Assembly: GCA_017794705.1 (NCBI GenBank)
Contig: CP051235.1
Coordinates: forward strand, 3,187,001 to 3,251,000
Source of the DNA: Devosia sp.
GTDB taxonomy: Bacteria; Pseudomonadota; Alphaproteobacteria; Rhizobiales; Devosiaceae
DNA: 64,000 nucleotides
Reading direction: 5' to 3'
A program made the translations under genes and the position numbers. Below, in pieces: positions 11,626-18,835 of the stretch. The notes beneath the pieces are model-generated. The model was given only the letters and a program-made list of their open reading frames with translations, did not search any database and was not told the DNA's origin. Numbering within the stretch: the stretch's first letter is position 1; the number at the start of each line of letters is the position of its first letter.

Positions 11626-12594
11626 TTGTCCGAAACATCGCCCCGCCCGATCCCTGAGGTTTCACGAACGCAGGACCGGCCAATGCTGGCGATCGGGCTG
11701 AAGGTTCTCTCGGTCGGGGTTTTGCTGGCCATGGCCAGCATCTTGAAGGCGCAGCCCGGGTTTCCGCCGGGCGAGATGGTTTTTTTCCGCTCCTTCTTTG
11801 CGATCATTCCGCTGATCATCGTTCTGGCCTGGCGGCGCGAACTGGTGGCCGGCATCAAAACCGAGCGGCCGATATCGCATGTGTTGCGCGGGCTGATGGG
11901 CGTCGGCGGCATGGGGTTCGGCTTTTTCGCACTGACGCAATTGCCGCTGCCGGAAGCCGTGGCCATCGGCTACGCCATGCCGCTTTTGATCGTGGTGTTC
12001 AGCGCGATCTTTTTGAAGGAACGGGTGGGCATCTACCGCTGGAGCGCGGTGCTGGTGGGCATGATCGGCGTGGCGGTGATCATTGCGCCGCGGATCACAA
12101 TCTTTTCCGGCGGTATCTCCAACATGAGCGGGGCGACGGTGGGCGTTGCCGCGGCGCTGATCAGCGCCTGTTTCGGGGCGACGGCGCAATTGCTGGTGCG
12201 CAGGCTGGTGCAGACAGAGCGCTCGGCGACCATCGTGCTTTATTTCTCGATCACGGCGACGGCGATTTCGCTTCTGACCATTCCGTTCGGCTGGGTTTGG
12301 CCGAACCCGCTGGAAATGACGATGCTGATCTCGGTGGGGATCCTGGGCGGGATCGGGCAGACGATCATGACCGAGAGCTACCGCTATGCGCCCATGTCGG
12401 TGATCGCGCCGTTTGAATATACTTCATTGGTGTTTTCAATCCTGATTGGCTTTTTCATCTTCTCCGAGGTGCCGACCGTGGCCATGATCGTGGGCAGCCT
12501 GATCGTGGTGGCCTCGGGCATCTTCATCATCTTCCGCGAACACCGGCTGGGGCTGGAGCGCGGCAAGGCGAAGGCGATCACGCCGAAAATGTAA
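11626..12594 (+). CDS. EamA/DMT family transporter (first of two tandem paralogues)
   Basis: A 10-TM drug/metabolite transporter of the EamA type, 322 residues, made of two five-helix halves. Family landmarks are PPGEMVFFRSFFAIIPL near residues 46-62, LPLPEAVAIGYAMPLL and the second-half repeat around YRYAPMSVIAPFEYTSL. Substrate is unknown. No ATG fits well: the TTG at 11626 gives an N terminus comparable to its neighbour, while the ATG at 11683 would trim into the first helix. It is about 60 percent identical by eye to the next gene and shares its C-terminal LGLERGKA motif, so the pair arose by tandem duplication. Confidence 0.88.
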   Translation: MSETSPRPIPEVSRTQDRPMLAIGLKVLSVGVLLAMASILKAQPGFPPGEMVFFRSFFAIIPLIIVLAWRRELVAGIKTERPISHVLRGLMGVGGMGFGFFALTQLPLPEAVAIGYAMPLLIVVFSAIFLKERVGIYRWSAVLVGMIGVAVIIAPRITIFSGGISNMSGATVGVAAALISACFGATAQLLVRRLVQTERSATIVLYFSITATAISLLTIPFGWVWPNPLEMTMLISVGILGGIGQTIMTESYRYAPMSVIAPFEYTSLVFSILIGFFIFSEVPTVAMIVGSLIVVASGIFIIFREHRLGLERGKAKAITPKM

Positions 12595-12670
12595 CCCGGC
12601 CGGTAGGGGCGGGGATTTCTTGGGGGCTCAGCCGATAGGGTGGGGTCCTCACCTGGGGGGAACGCGTTTC

Positions 12671-13615
12671 ATGGCGGGTGAGGTTTCGGTCTCCGACAAG
12701 CCGCTGGTGGGCATCGGGCTCAAGCTCTTGTCGGTTGGTCTGCTGCTGGCCTCGGCCAGCCTGATCAAGGCGGCGGGGCAATTGCCGCCAGGCGAGATGG
12801 TGTTCTTCCGCTCGCTGTTTGCCTTCCCGCCGATCCTGTTGTTCCTGTGGTGGCGCGGCGAACTGAGAGTGGGGCTCAAGACGGACCGGCCGTTCTGGCA
12901 TCTGGGGCGCGGGCTGATGAATGTCGGCGGCATGCTGTTCGGGTTTTTCGCACTGACCGTGCTGCCGCTGCCCGAGGCGGTGGCGATCGGTTTCACCATG
13001 CCGCTTTTGACCGTGCTGTTCGGGGCGGTGTTCCTCAAGGAGCAGGTGCGGTTGTTCCGGTGGACGGCGGTGCTGGTGGGGTTCATCGGGGTGGCGGTGA
13101 TCACTTATCCAAGGCTGACGGTGTTCACCGAAGGGTTCGACAATGTCGATCTGGCCGCCTACGGCGTCATCGCCTCGCTGATCGGGGCGGTGTTCGGGGC
13201 GGCGGCAAGCCTTCTGGTGCGGACGATGGTCAAGACCGAGCGCTCCTCGACGATTGTCATTTACGCCTCGATCACCTCGACGCTGGTGGCGCTGAGCACG
13301 ATTATGTTCGGCTGGGAACCGCTGAGCTGGGAGCAGGCGGTCATGCTGATCCTTGTCGGCGTGTTCGGCGGGATAGGGCAGGTGGTCCTCACCGAGGCCT
13401 TCCGCTTTGCTGATGTGAGCGTGGTGGCGCCATTCGATTATGCCTCGCTCATCTTTGCCATTGCCATCGGCTACTTCCTGTTCGGCGACGTGCCGACCGC
13501 CCCGATGCTGATCGGCAGCGCGGTGGTGACGGCGGCGGGAATTGCGATCATTCTGCGTGAGCATTGGCTGGGTCTGGAGCGCGGCAAGGCGCGGGCTGTG
13601 TCGCCGAAAATTTAG
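12671..13615 (+). CDS. EamA/DMT family transporter (second of two tandem paralogues)
   Basis: A 314-residue, 10-TM EamA transporter. The start is the ATG at 12671 (MAGEVSVSDKPL), with GGGGGGAA lying about 12 bases upstream. It has the same two-repeat layout as its neighbour: PPGEMVFFRSLFAFPP, LPLPEAVAIGFTMPLL, and FRFADVSVVAPFDYASL in the second half, ending in LGLERGKARAVSPKI. The gap between the two paralogues is 76 bases with no clear terminator, so they may be cotranscribed. Substrate unknown. It is followed by a 1-kb non-coding stretch with structured repeats. Confidence 0.88.
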   Translation: MAGEVSVSDKPLVGIGLKLLSVGLLLASASLIKAAGQLPPGEMVFFRSLFAFPPILLFLWWRGELRVGLKTDRPFWHLGRGLMNVGGMLFGFFALTVLPLPEAVAIGFTMPLLTVLFGAVFLKEQVRLFRWTAVLVGFIGVAVITYPRLTVFTEGFDNVDLAAYGVIASLIGAVFGAAASLLVRTMVKTERSSTIVIYASITSTLVALSTIMFGWEPLSWEQAVMLILVGVFGGIGQVVLTEAFRFADVSVVAPFDYASLIFAIAIGYFLFGDVPTAPMLIGSAVVTAAGIAIILREHWLGLERGKARAVSPKI

Positions 13616-13633
13616 GGGGTGTTCGGTCATTTC

Positions 13634-13775
13634 TTGTCTCACGGCGCGTACCGTTGCGGCCATGACGGCGCTAGAACCGCGCCTATGGCCTTCACTGCGC
13701 CTGCGACGGCGCGGCGAAATTGTTCGCCGGGGTCCTCGGCTTTGCCTCGTCCCGTCCCTTTCTGACGCTGAGATG
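13634..13775 (+). repeat. Structured repeat R1, copy 1
   Basis: About 142 bp, matched at 55223-55356 in the same orientation. It begins with TTGTCTCACGG. An outer stem GGCGC (13643-13647) / GCGCC (13697-13701) encloses an inner stem GGCCAT (13658-13663) / ATGGCC (13685-13690) and GGCGC (13667-13671) / GCGCC (13679-13683). The 3' half is nearly identical between copies and has the hairpin GGCGAA (13713-13718) / TTCGCC (13723-13728). In the other copy the stem sequences differ but still pair. No protein coding signal. Confidence 0.75.
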
Positions 13776-13800
13776 GGCACCGCATCAACCCCTCCTCCGG

Positions 13801-13831
13801 CGTCATACTCGGGTCAAGCCCGAGGGTGACG
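13801..13831. repeat. Palindromic intergenic repeat (CTCGGG-type)
   Basis: An imperfect palindrome: CGTCA and CTCGGG (13808-13813), loop TCAAG, then CCCGAG (13819-13824) and TGACG. The same core occurs at 15574-15604. Short palindromes with this core are dispersed between genes in many Hyphomicrobiales. Confidence 0.7.
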
Positions 13832-13890
13832 CCCGAAATTTTGGCAACCGAAATCGCCACACGGGAACTCCTGTGGTTTTGCAAGAACAA

Positions 13891-14298
13891 CAGAGCAGGC
13901 GCGGGGCGGTGAACACCTCGATCCTAAGTAGTAAAAAGTGAGGCGCACAACGCCCCGCGCAACCGGGATTTGAGAGCTATGACGAACGGGCCGGGGCCCT
14001 CCGGAGCCCCGCGGATGCGCCATGCCCCTGATTTGTCCAGTTGCCGGATTCTAGACCGGCCTTCCAGACGGGCATCTGTTCCCCAATGGTCCGGAAAACA
14101 GGCGCAACCCATATCAGACGGCTGCGCAGCGTCTTGCACTTGCCCCCTGGCCGAGGGCTACCTGACCGCTTTACCCTGAAACGGGACGACTCCCGCTCCA
14201 CACCGGTCGATCCCCGCCAATCACTCGTTTGCAACCGTGCTCAAGTGCGGGCACCTGTGAGACAGTATGCGGGACGGTTTGGGGGCGGGGATAAGTTT
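13891..14298. repeat. Structured repeat R2, copy 1 (possible non-coding RNA)
   Basis: About 408 bp, nearly identical to 56110-56513 in the same orientation. Long-range pairings include GCGCGGGGCG (near 13900) with CGCCCCGCGC (near 13951), the hairpin GGGGC-N8-GCCCC with a CCTCC loop, CGGGA-CGAC-TCCCG, and ATCCCCGCC (near 14210) with GGCGGGGAT (near 14285). One internal hairpin (about 14064-14100) is quite different in sequence from the other copy yet folds in both. I do not recognise it: it lacks the RNase P, tmRNA, 6S and cobalamin-riboswitch signatures. Strand of transcription, if any, is unknown. Confidence 0.75.
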
Positions 14299-14501
14299 AT
14301 TCTGATCTCGTGATGGGATGGGAGAGTGTCCGTGTGGCGTGAGAAAAATGGGCCATTCGTCGAACAGTCTTGACCTTGAAGTGAAACGCGCCTAATAGCC
14401 CGCCGCCCTGATGATTGTGCATTCAGTCCAAGTCAAACGTGACGGTGCGCACGAAGGGCAGCACACAGGCCGGGAGGAGACTGTAGCCGGTTGGTGTGTT
14501 T
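14299..14501. other. Non-coding stretch between R2 and the hairpin upstream of the DUF4395 gene
   Basis: No credible ORF or known RNA seen. Frames are short and lack ribosome binding sites. The end of this stretch could be the body of a small RNA terminated by the hairpin at 14502, but nothing shows a promoter clearly. Confidence 0.4.
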
Positions 14502-14522
14502 TGGCTCTTCGGGGCCATTTTT
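14502..14522 (+). terminator. Candidate intrinsic terminator with UUCG loop
   Basis: TGGCTC (14502-14507) pairs with GGGCCA (14512-14517), one G-U pair, around a TTCG tetraloop, followed by five T (14518-14522). No gene on the + strand ends just upstream, so it may end a small RNA or a leader transcript, 100 bases before the DUF4395 start. Confidence 0.55.
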
Positions 14523-14621
14523 GTTGGGCGACTTGGCCCGTTTCATTCTGCACTTCAGTTTTTGACTGAACACATGAGGGTCCCCGGTCAGACATGATTT
14601 GGGATCAGGAGATTATTGAAC

Positions 14622-15083
14622 ATGGCAAGTTTCAGAAATGTGGTTTGTCCGGTGTCGGATCGACGGATTGACCTCAATGCCAGCCGGTTGACCGTGTTGA
14701 TCTGCACCGCGTTGCTGGTGGTCTTTATCCTGACGGGAAACATGGTGGCCGTGGGTGTTGTCGCGGCGGACTATTTCATTCGGGCGATTGGCCAGGGACG
14801 GTTCAGCCCGATCCGCTGGATTTCAGCAAAGGTGCTGGGCGCCTTGAATGTCGCTCCGAAAATGGCTGACGAGGCGCCAAAACTGTTCGCGTCGCGGATC
14901 GGCTTCACGTTCGCCGCGCTGGCACTGGTGACCGCGCCTTTCGCGCCGACCGTCAGCCTGACGCTGGCGGGAGTTCTGGCGCTGTTCGCTTTTCTGGACG
15001 GGGCGCTCAACTTTTGTGTGGGTTGTCTGACCTATCACTACATTGTCTTTCCCTGGCTCGGAAAACCAAAGCTGGCGAGTTGA
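14622..15083 (+). CDS. DUF4395 family membrane protein
   Basis: A 153-residue membrane protein starting MASFRNVVCPVSDRRID, the typical opening of DUF4395. It has about four hydrophobic segments: residues about 22-45, 85-102, 105-120 and near the C terminus. Conserved cysteines lie in VCPVSD (Cys9) and in FCVGCLTYHY near residue 135; a CxxC-like pair in a membrane protein suggests redox or metal handling, which is inference. The ATG at 14622 is preferred over the TTG two codons earlier. A strong terminator follows 16 bases after the stop. Confidence 0.85.
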   Translation: MASFRNVVCPVSDRRIDLNASRLTVLICTALLVVFILTGNMVAVGVVAADYFIRAIGQGRFSPIRWISAKVLGALNVAPKMADEAPKLFASRIGFTFAALALVTAPFAPTVSLTLAGVLALFAFLDGALNFCVGCLTYHYIVFPWLGKPKLAS

Positions 15084-15098
15084 ACCGGCGACTTTTAC

Positions 15099-15126
15099 AT
15101 GGGGCGCATCTGGCGCCCCATTTTTT
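15099..15126 (+). terminator. Intrinsic terminator after the DUF4395 gene
   Basis: A 9-bp stem, ATGGGGCGC (15099-15107) with GCGCCCCAT (15113-15121), loop ATCTG, followed by a run of six T (15121-15126). Confidence 0.92.
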
Positions 15127-15182
15127 GGCTTGAATGAGGCGCGGACTGTTCCCAGATGGACCTGTGACGCGACCTTTCGAAA

Positions 15183-15413
15183 ATGCCGAACTGGAGAATG
15201 CATTTGGCCCGCCCGCCGGAACCTGTTGACGGGAAGAATGCCACGGAGGCGGAGGAGCGGCTGAAACGGCTCAACCAGCGGTTCCGCAGCGTGTCGTTGC
15301 GACTGGACGGCAGCGCGCGGCGGAACGGGGGCTGGGGGCTGACAGGGTTTGAGCTGGTGATTTTGTTGGGGCTGATTGGGTTTGTTGGCTGGGCGGCTTT
15401 GCAGGTGGTTTGA
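15183..15413 (+). CDS. Small membrane-anchored hypothetical protein
   Basis: A 76-residue ORF with a charged N-terminal half (AEERLKRLNQRFRSVSLRLD) and one C-terminal transmembrane helix (about residues 54-75, GFELVILLGLIGFVGWAALQ). The ATG at 15183 has no clear ribosome binding site; a second ATG at 15198 is preceded too closely by GGAG. Codon use (G/C at third positions) resembles neighbouring genes, which supports it being real. It resembles the tail-anchored orphan proteins often seen beside DUF4395 in this order, but I cannot name a family. Confidence 0.5.
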   Translation: MPNWRMHLARPPEPVDGKNATEAEERLKRLNQRFRSVSLRLDGSARRNGGWGLTGFELVILLGLIGFVGWAALQVV

Positions 15414-15573
15414 GGCGCACGACACAATGCCATTGGCCATTCAGCGGGAGAAGAACCTCAAGCGATATAAGCGTGCCTGGAAAGTGGCGCTGATTAAAGC
15501 AGTGAATCCGGCTTGGGATGACCTCTGGTTCACCATCATCAAATGAACGTCTGATCGCGAGGCGGGTTCATCA

Positions 15574-15604
15574 TGGACCCTCGGGTCAAGCCCGAGGGTG
15601 ACGC
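15574..15604. repeat. Palindromic intergenic repeat (CTCGGG-type), second copy
   Basis: CCCTCGGG (15578-15585), loop TCAAG, CCCGAGGG (15591-15598), a perfect 8-bp stem flanked by ATGGA and TGACG. Same core as 13801-13831. It lies in the 260-bp gap between the small membrane protein and the gene at 15676. Confidence 0.7.
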
Positions 15605-15675
15605 GGAGTGTGTGGTGGCCATTGATACCAAACCTTCGTCTTTCGAGTTCCGCGTTCGCGTGACAAGATCTAGCA

Positions 15676-16254
15676 TCAAGTTGAGAATTCGCGTGAAGTG
15701 GAACGGGTTTCACGCATGTAGGGCCTGAGATGGTCGAGGGCTTTTATTGTTTGACTTGCTACACTTTCGTTAAGCTCGACGTATAGCTTCAAATTGGTGT
15801 CAGTCGCTTCAAGCTCGACATATCGACGATCATTCTGAAGTTTCTCGATCTTCGCTCCAGCAAGCAACAAGTTTTCGGTGTGGTGGGGGAAAACGCCATA
15901 AGTTTCAACGAGTACTCTCACCGTGTCAGCATCAAATAATTGAACTTCGCTTACAAGTTTCTTCCAAACTGTAACGCTGTGCTCAAGATCAGGTCCGATC
16001 AGCATCCCACCTTTGGGATTCTCAGCCATTTTGGAGTTTCGCAGCAATGATTCGCGAATTGAATCCAGTTCTCCATATAGTGCCGCCGCAATCCCAGCCA
16101 TGTTCTGTCGGCGCAGTCGTTCATCACGTCTGCGGTTTAGGTACCCATTGAACAAAGCTCCCAGCAATAGCGCAATAAGGCCAATGGCAGGCCCAATGAC
16201 GCTGCCGACAAAACTGGCTTGTGTTGGCGTCAGGTCATTCAGCCACTCCAACAT
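15676..16254 (-). CDS. Membrane-anchored hypothetical protein, AT-rich
   Basis: A roughly 192-residue protein with one N-terminal transmembrane helix (about residues 14-35, SFVGSVIGPAIGLIALLLGAL), then a basic stretch (NRRRDERLRRQN) and a helical cytoplasmic domain with repeated hydrophobic-charged patterning (ALYGELDSIRESLLRN). No catalytic motif seen. Base composition is clearly more AT-rich than the uvrD gene beside it, which suggests acquisition by transfer. Its ATG (16254) lies 3 bases from the uvrD stop (TGA at 16257-16259, with a GTG option at 16260), so translation may be coupled to uvrD. Function unknown. Confidence 0.72.
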   Translation of the reverse strand: MLEWLNDLTPTQASFVGSVIGPAIGLIALLLGALFNGYLNRRRDERLRRQNMAGIAAALYGELDSIRESLLRNSKMAENPKGGMLIGPDLEHSVTVWKKLVSEVQLFDADTVRVLVETYGVFPHHTENLLLAGAKIEKLQNDRRYVELEATDTNLKLYVELNESVASQTIKALDHLRPYMRETRSTSREFST

Positions 16255-16256
16255 CC

Positions 16257-18599
16257 TCACCCCCGCCTCACAAAACTCTCCAACACCTTCTTTCGCCCCA
16301 CTGAGGCGAAGTCGATGGTGAGTTTGTTGCCCTCGACATGCGCCACGGTGCCCTCGCCGAACTTGAGGTGGAGGACTGTCTGGCCGACGGTGTAGCGGGA
16401 GCCCATGCCTTCGGGGTCTACGGAGCGGGCGACGAGTTCGCCTTCTATGGTCTGGGGGCCGCGGGATTTTCTTTCGGCGGCCTGGCGTTGGGCGCGTTTC
16501 CAGCCGGGGGTTTCGTAGACGTTTTCGAACGGGTCACTGGTGTCGAAGCGGGAGGCGGTTTGGCGGCCGCCGTAATTGTAGCCGCCGTAGGAGGAGCCGG
16601 TGTCGGCGACCTCGACGGCCTCGGTGGGGAGTTCGTCGAGGAAGCGGGAGGGGATCGCTGATTGCCAGAGGCCGCGGATGCGGCGGTTCTGGGCGACCGA
16701 GAGGTGGGCGCGTTTTTTGGCTCTTGTGATGCCGACATAGGCGAGGCGGCGTTCTTCCTCGAGGCCGGCGCGGCCTGATTCATCGAGGGCGCGCTGGTGG
16801 GGGAAGAGGCCTTCTTCCCAGCCGGGCAAAAAGACCGTGTCGAATTCCAGCCCCTTGGCGGAATGGAGCGTCATGATGGAGACGGCTTCGCCACTGTCGC
16901 CGCTGTCGCGATCCATGACCAGCGAGACGTGCTCGAGGAAGCCGCCCATGGTCTCGAATTCGGACATGGAATGGATGAGTTCCTTGAGGTTTTCGAGGCG
17001 GCCGGGTGCGTCGGCGCTTTTGTCGTTCTGCCACATTGCCGTGTAGCCGCTCTCGTCGAGGATCTGCTCGGCCAGTTCGTGGTGGGCGACGGTGCGGGAC
17101 AACTCGGCCCAGCGGTCGATATCGGCGACGAAGGCGCGGATGGTGGAGCGCTGCTTGGGTTTCAGGTCCTCGGTCTCGACCATCAGGCGGCAGGTGGAGA
17201 GCATGGGGCGGTTGAGGCCGCGGGCGGCATCGTGGATGGCCTTGATGGTGGTGTCGCCGAGGCCGCGTTTGGGGACGTTGATGATGCGCTCGAAGGCGAG
17301 ATCGTCGGCGGGCTGGTTGACGAGGCGGAAATAGGCGAGGGCGTCGCGGATTTCGCGGCGTTCGTAAAAGCGCGGGCCGCCGATGACACGGTAATTGACG
17401 CCGAGGGTGATGAAGCGCTCTTCGAATTCGCGCATCTGGAAGGAGGCGCGGACGAGGATGGCCATCGTGTCGAGGCTTTCGCCGCGGCGCTGGAGCTGTT
17501 CGATTTCCTCGCCGACGGTGCGGGCTTCTTCCTCGCTGTCCCAGACGGAGATCAGCGAGAGCTTGTCGCCTTCCTCGCCGACATCTGTCTGCAGCGTCTT
17601 GCCGAGGCGATCCTCATTGTGGGCGATGAGGTGGGAGGCGGCGCGCAGGATGTTGGAGGTGGAGCGGTAATTGCGCTCCAGCTTGATGACCTTGGCGCCG
17701 GGGAAATCCTTTTCGAAGCGCAGGATGTTGTCGACCTCGGCACCGCGCCAGCCGTAGATGGACTGGTCGTCGTCGCCGACCACGCAGACATTGGCTTCTG
17801 CGGCGGGCTTACCCTGGGCGAGCAGGCGCAGCCAGAGGTATTGGGCGACATTACTGTCCTGATATTCATCGACGAGGATATATTTGAAGCGCTTGTGATA
17901 GTCGGCGAGCACGTCGGGCTGTTCGCGGAACAGGCGGATGTTTTCGAGCAGCAGATCGCCGAAATCGGCGGCGTTGAGGACCTTCAGGCGGGCCTGATAC
18001 TGGGCATAAATCTTGTCGGCGCGGCCATTGGCGAACATGCCGGCTTCGGCAGGGCCGATGTTTTTCGGCAAGAGGCCGCGGTTTTTCCAGCCATCGAGCA
18101 TGTGCGCGAACTGTTTGGCCGGCCAGCGCTTTTCGTCGATGTTCTCGGCGGCAAGGATCTGCTTGATGAGGCGGATCTGGTCGTCGGTATCGAGGATGGT
18201 GAAATCGGACTTCAGGCCGACAAGTTCGGCGTGACGGCGCAGGATGCGGGCGCCGATGGAGTGGAAGGTGCCCAGCCACTGCATGCCCTCGACGGTGGAG
18301 CCAACGACCTGGCCGATGCGCTCCTTCATCTCGCGGGCGGCCTTGTTGGTGAAGGTGACGGCGAGGATTTCAGAGCCGCGGGCGCGGCGAGTGGCCATGA
18401 TGTGGCCGATGCGGATGGTCAGCACGCGGGTTTTGCCGGTGCCGGCGCCGGCGAGCACGAGCACCGGGCCTTCCGTGGTTTCAACCGCTTCGCGCTGCTC
18501 GGGATTCAGCCCGTCAAGATAGGACGGAGCCTTCGGGCGCAACTGGCCCGTGATGGCACCGGGGGTCCTTGGGGCTTCGGGGGCGGGGGCTGAACTCAT
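16257..18599 (-). CDS. uvrD: ATP-dependent DNA helicase UvrD/PcrA
   Basis: A 780-residue superfamily 1A 3'-5' helicase for nucleotide-excision and mismatch repair. Visible motifs: Q-motif LNPEQREAV, Walker A LAGAGTGKTRVL (motif I), TFTNKAAREMKERI (Ia), LVDEYQDSN (II), GDDDQSIYGWRGA (III), LERNYRST (IV), TLHSAKGLEFDTVF (V) and ITRAKKRAHLS (VI). The last 60 residues form the UvrD C-terminal Tudor-like end (VGQTVLHLKFGEGTVAHVEG). The frame is open upstream to 18764, but the ATG at 18599 (MSSAPAPEAPR) is the likely start, since the extension would run through a palindromic repeat. Divergent from the phytase-like gene. Confidence 0.96.
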   Translation of the reverse strand: MSSAPAPEAPRTPGAITGQLRPKAPSYLDGLNPEQREAVETTEGPVLVLAGAGTGKTRVLTIRIGHIMATRRARGSEILAVTFTNKAAREMKERIGQVVGSTVEGMQWLGTFHSIGARILRRHAELVGLKSDFTILDTDDQIRLIKQILAAENIDEKRWPAKQFAHMLDGWKNRGLLPKNIGPAEAGMFANGRADKIYAQYQARLKVLNAADFGDLLLENIRLFREQPDVLADYHKRFKYILVDEYQDSNVAQYLWLRLLAQGKPAAEANVCVVGDDDQSIYGWRGAEVDNILRFEKDFPGAKVIKLERNYRSTSNILRAASHLIAHNEDRLGKTLQTDVGEEGDKLSLISVWDSEEEARTVGEEIEQLQRRGESLDTMAILVRASFQMREFEERFITLGVNYRVIGGPRFYERREIRDALAYFRLVNQPADDLAFERIINVPKRGLGDTTIKAIHDAARGLNRPMLSTCRLMVETEDLKPKQRSTIRAFVADIDRWAELSRTVAHHELAEQILDESGYTAMWQNDKSADAPGRLENLKELIHSMSEFETMGGFLEHVSLVMDRDSGDSGEAVSIMTLHSAKGLEFDTVFLPGWEEGLFPHQRALDESGRAGLEEERRLAYVGITRAKKRAHLSVAQNRRIRGLWQSAIPSRFLDELPTEAVEVADTGSSYGGYNYGGRQTASRFDTSDPFENVYETPGWKRAQRQAAERKSRGPQTIEGELVARSVDPEGMGSRYTVGQTVLHLKFGEGTVAHVEGNKLTIDFASVGRKKVLESFVRRG

Positions 18600-18619
18600 G
18601 AAGGCTTTCTTGTTTGGTC

Positions 18620-18664
18620 GCTTTGCCGAACCGGAAAACCGGTTGCCACTTTTCCTGGCAAAGC
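18620..18664. repeat. Dispersed palindromic repeat (AAACCGG-CCACTTT type), copy A
   Basis: An 8-bp outer stem GCTTTGCC (18620-18627) / GGCAAAGC (18657-18664) closes a 29-base core with GAAAACCGG and CCACTTTTCC. Three further copies occur at 21037, 48549 and 58466 with different outer stems. It lies in the 5' untranslated region of uvrD. The core resembles the mosaic repeats known from Rhizobium-group genomes. Confidence 0.75.
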
Positions 18665-18757
18665 TCCCGCGGGAATCACTTTTTGTTCTCGCGCGCAATA
18701 TAGGGACGCGGGGGCGGAACGTCCATGAATTCCGCCGGTTTTGTTGATTGTCACAAA

Positions 18758-18786
18758 CTGTCACACGAGCTTGGCAGAACTGTCAC
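18758..18786 (+). promoter_or_regulatory. Candidate Pho box
   Basis: CTGTCAC (18758-18764) and CTGTCAC (18780-18786) are exactly 22 bases apart start to start, with a weaker GCTTGGC (18769-18775) at the 11-base midpoint. This is the spacing of PhoB half-sites (7 bases plus a 4-base gap). A further TTGTCAC is at 18748. It lies 50 bases before the start of a phytase-like secreted protein, which fits phosphate control. Not a textbook CTGTCAT pair, so moderate confidence. Confidence 0.5.
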
Positions 18787-18835
18787 AGGACTCTCCTAAA
18801 GCCGCTGCCGGACAATTGTGTCTGGAGGCAAGCAA

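Noticed and set aside
13977..14234. Minus-strand ORF of 85 codons within R2 copy 1, also present as 84 codons in copy 2 (56195-56449)
   Set aside because: Both lie over the structured repeat, differ most where base pairing is kept rather than the frame, and lack ribosome binding sites. The shared frame follows from nucleotide identity.
13891..14298. R2 as RNase P RNA
   Set aside because: It lacks the conserved GAGGAAAGTCCGGGC and ACAGAA segments on either strand and is present twice.
15676..16260. A prophage remnant near uvrD because of the AT-rich gene
   Set aside because: A single gene with no integrase, attachment site or phage-like neighbour.
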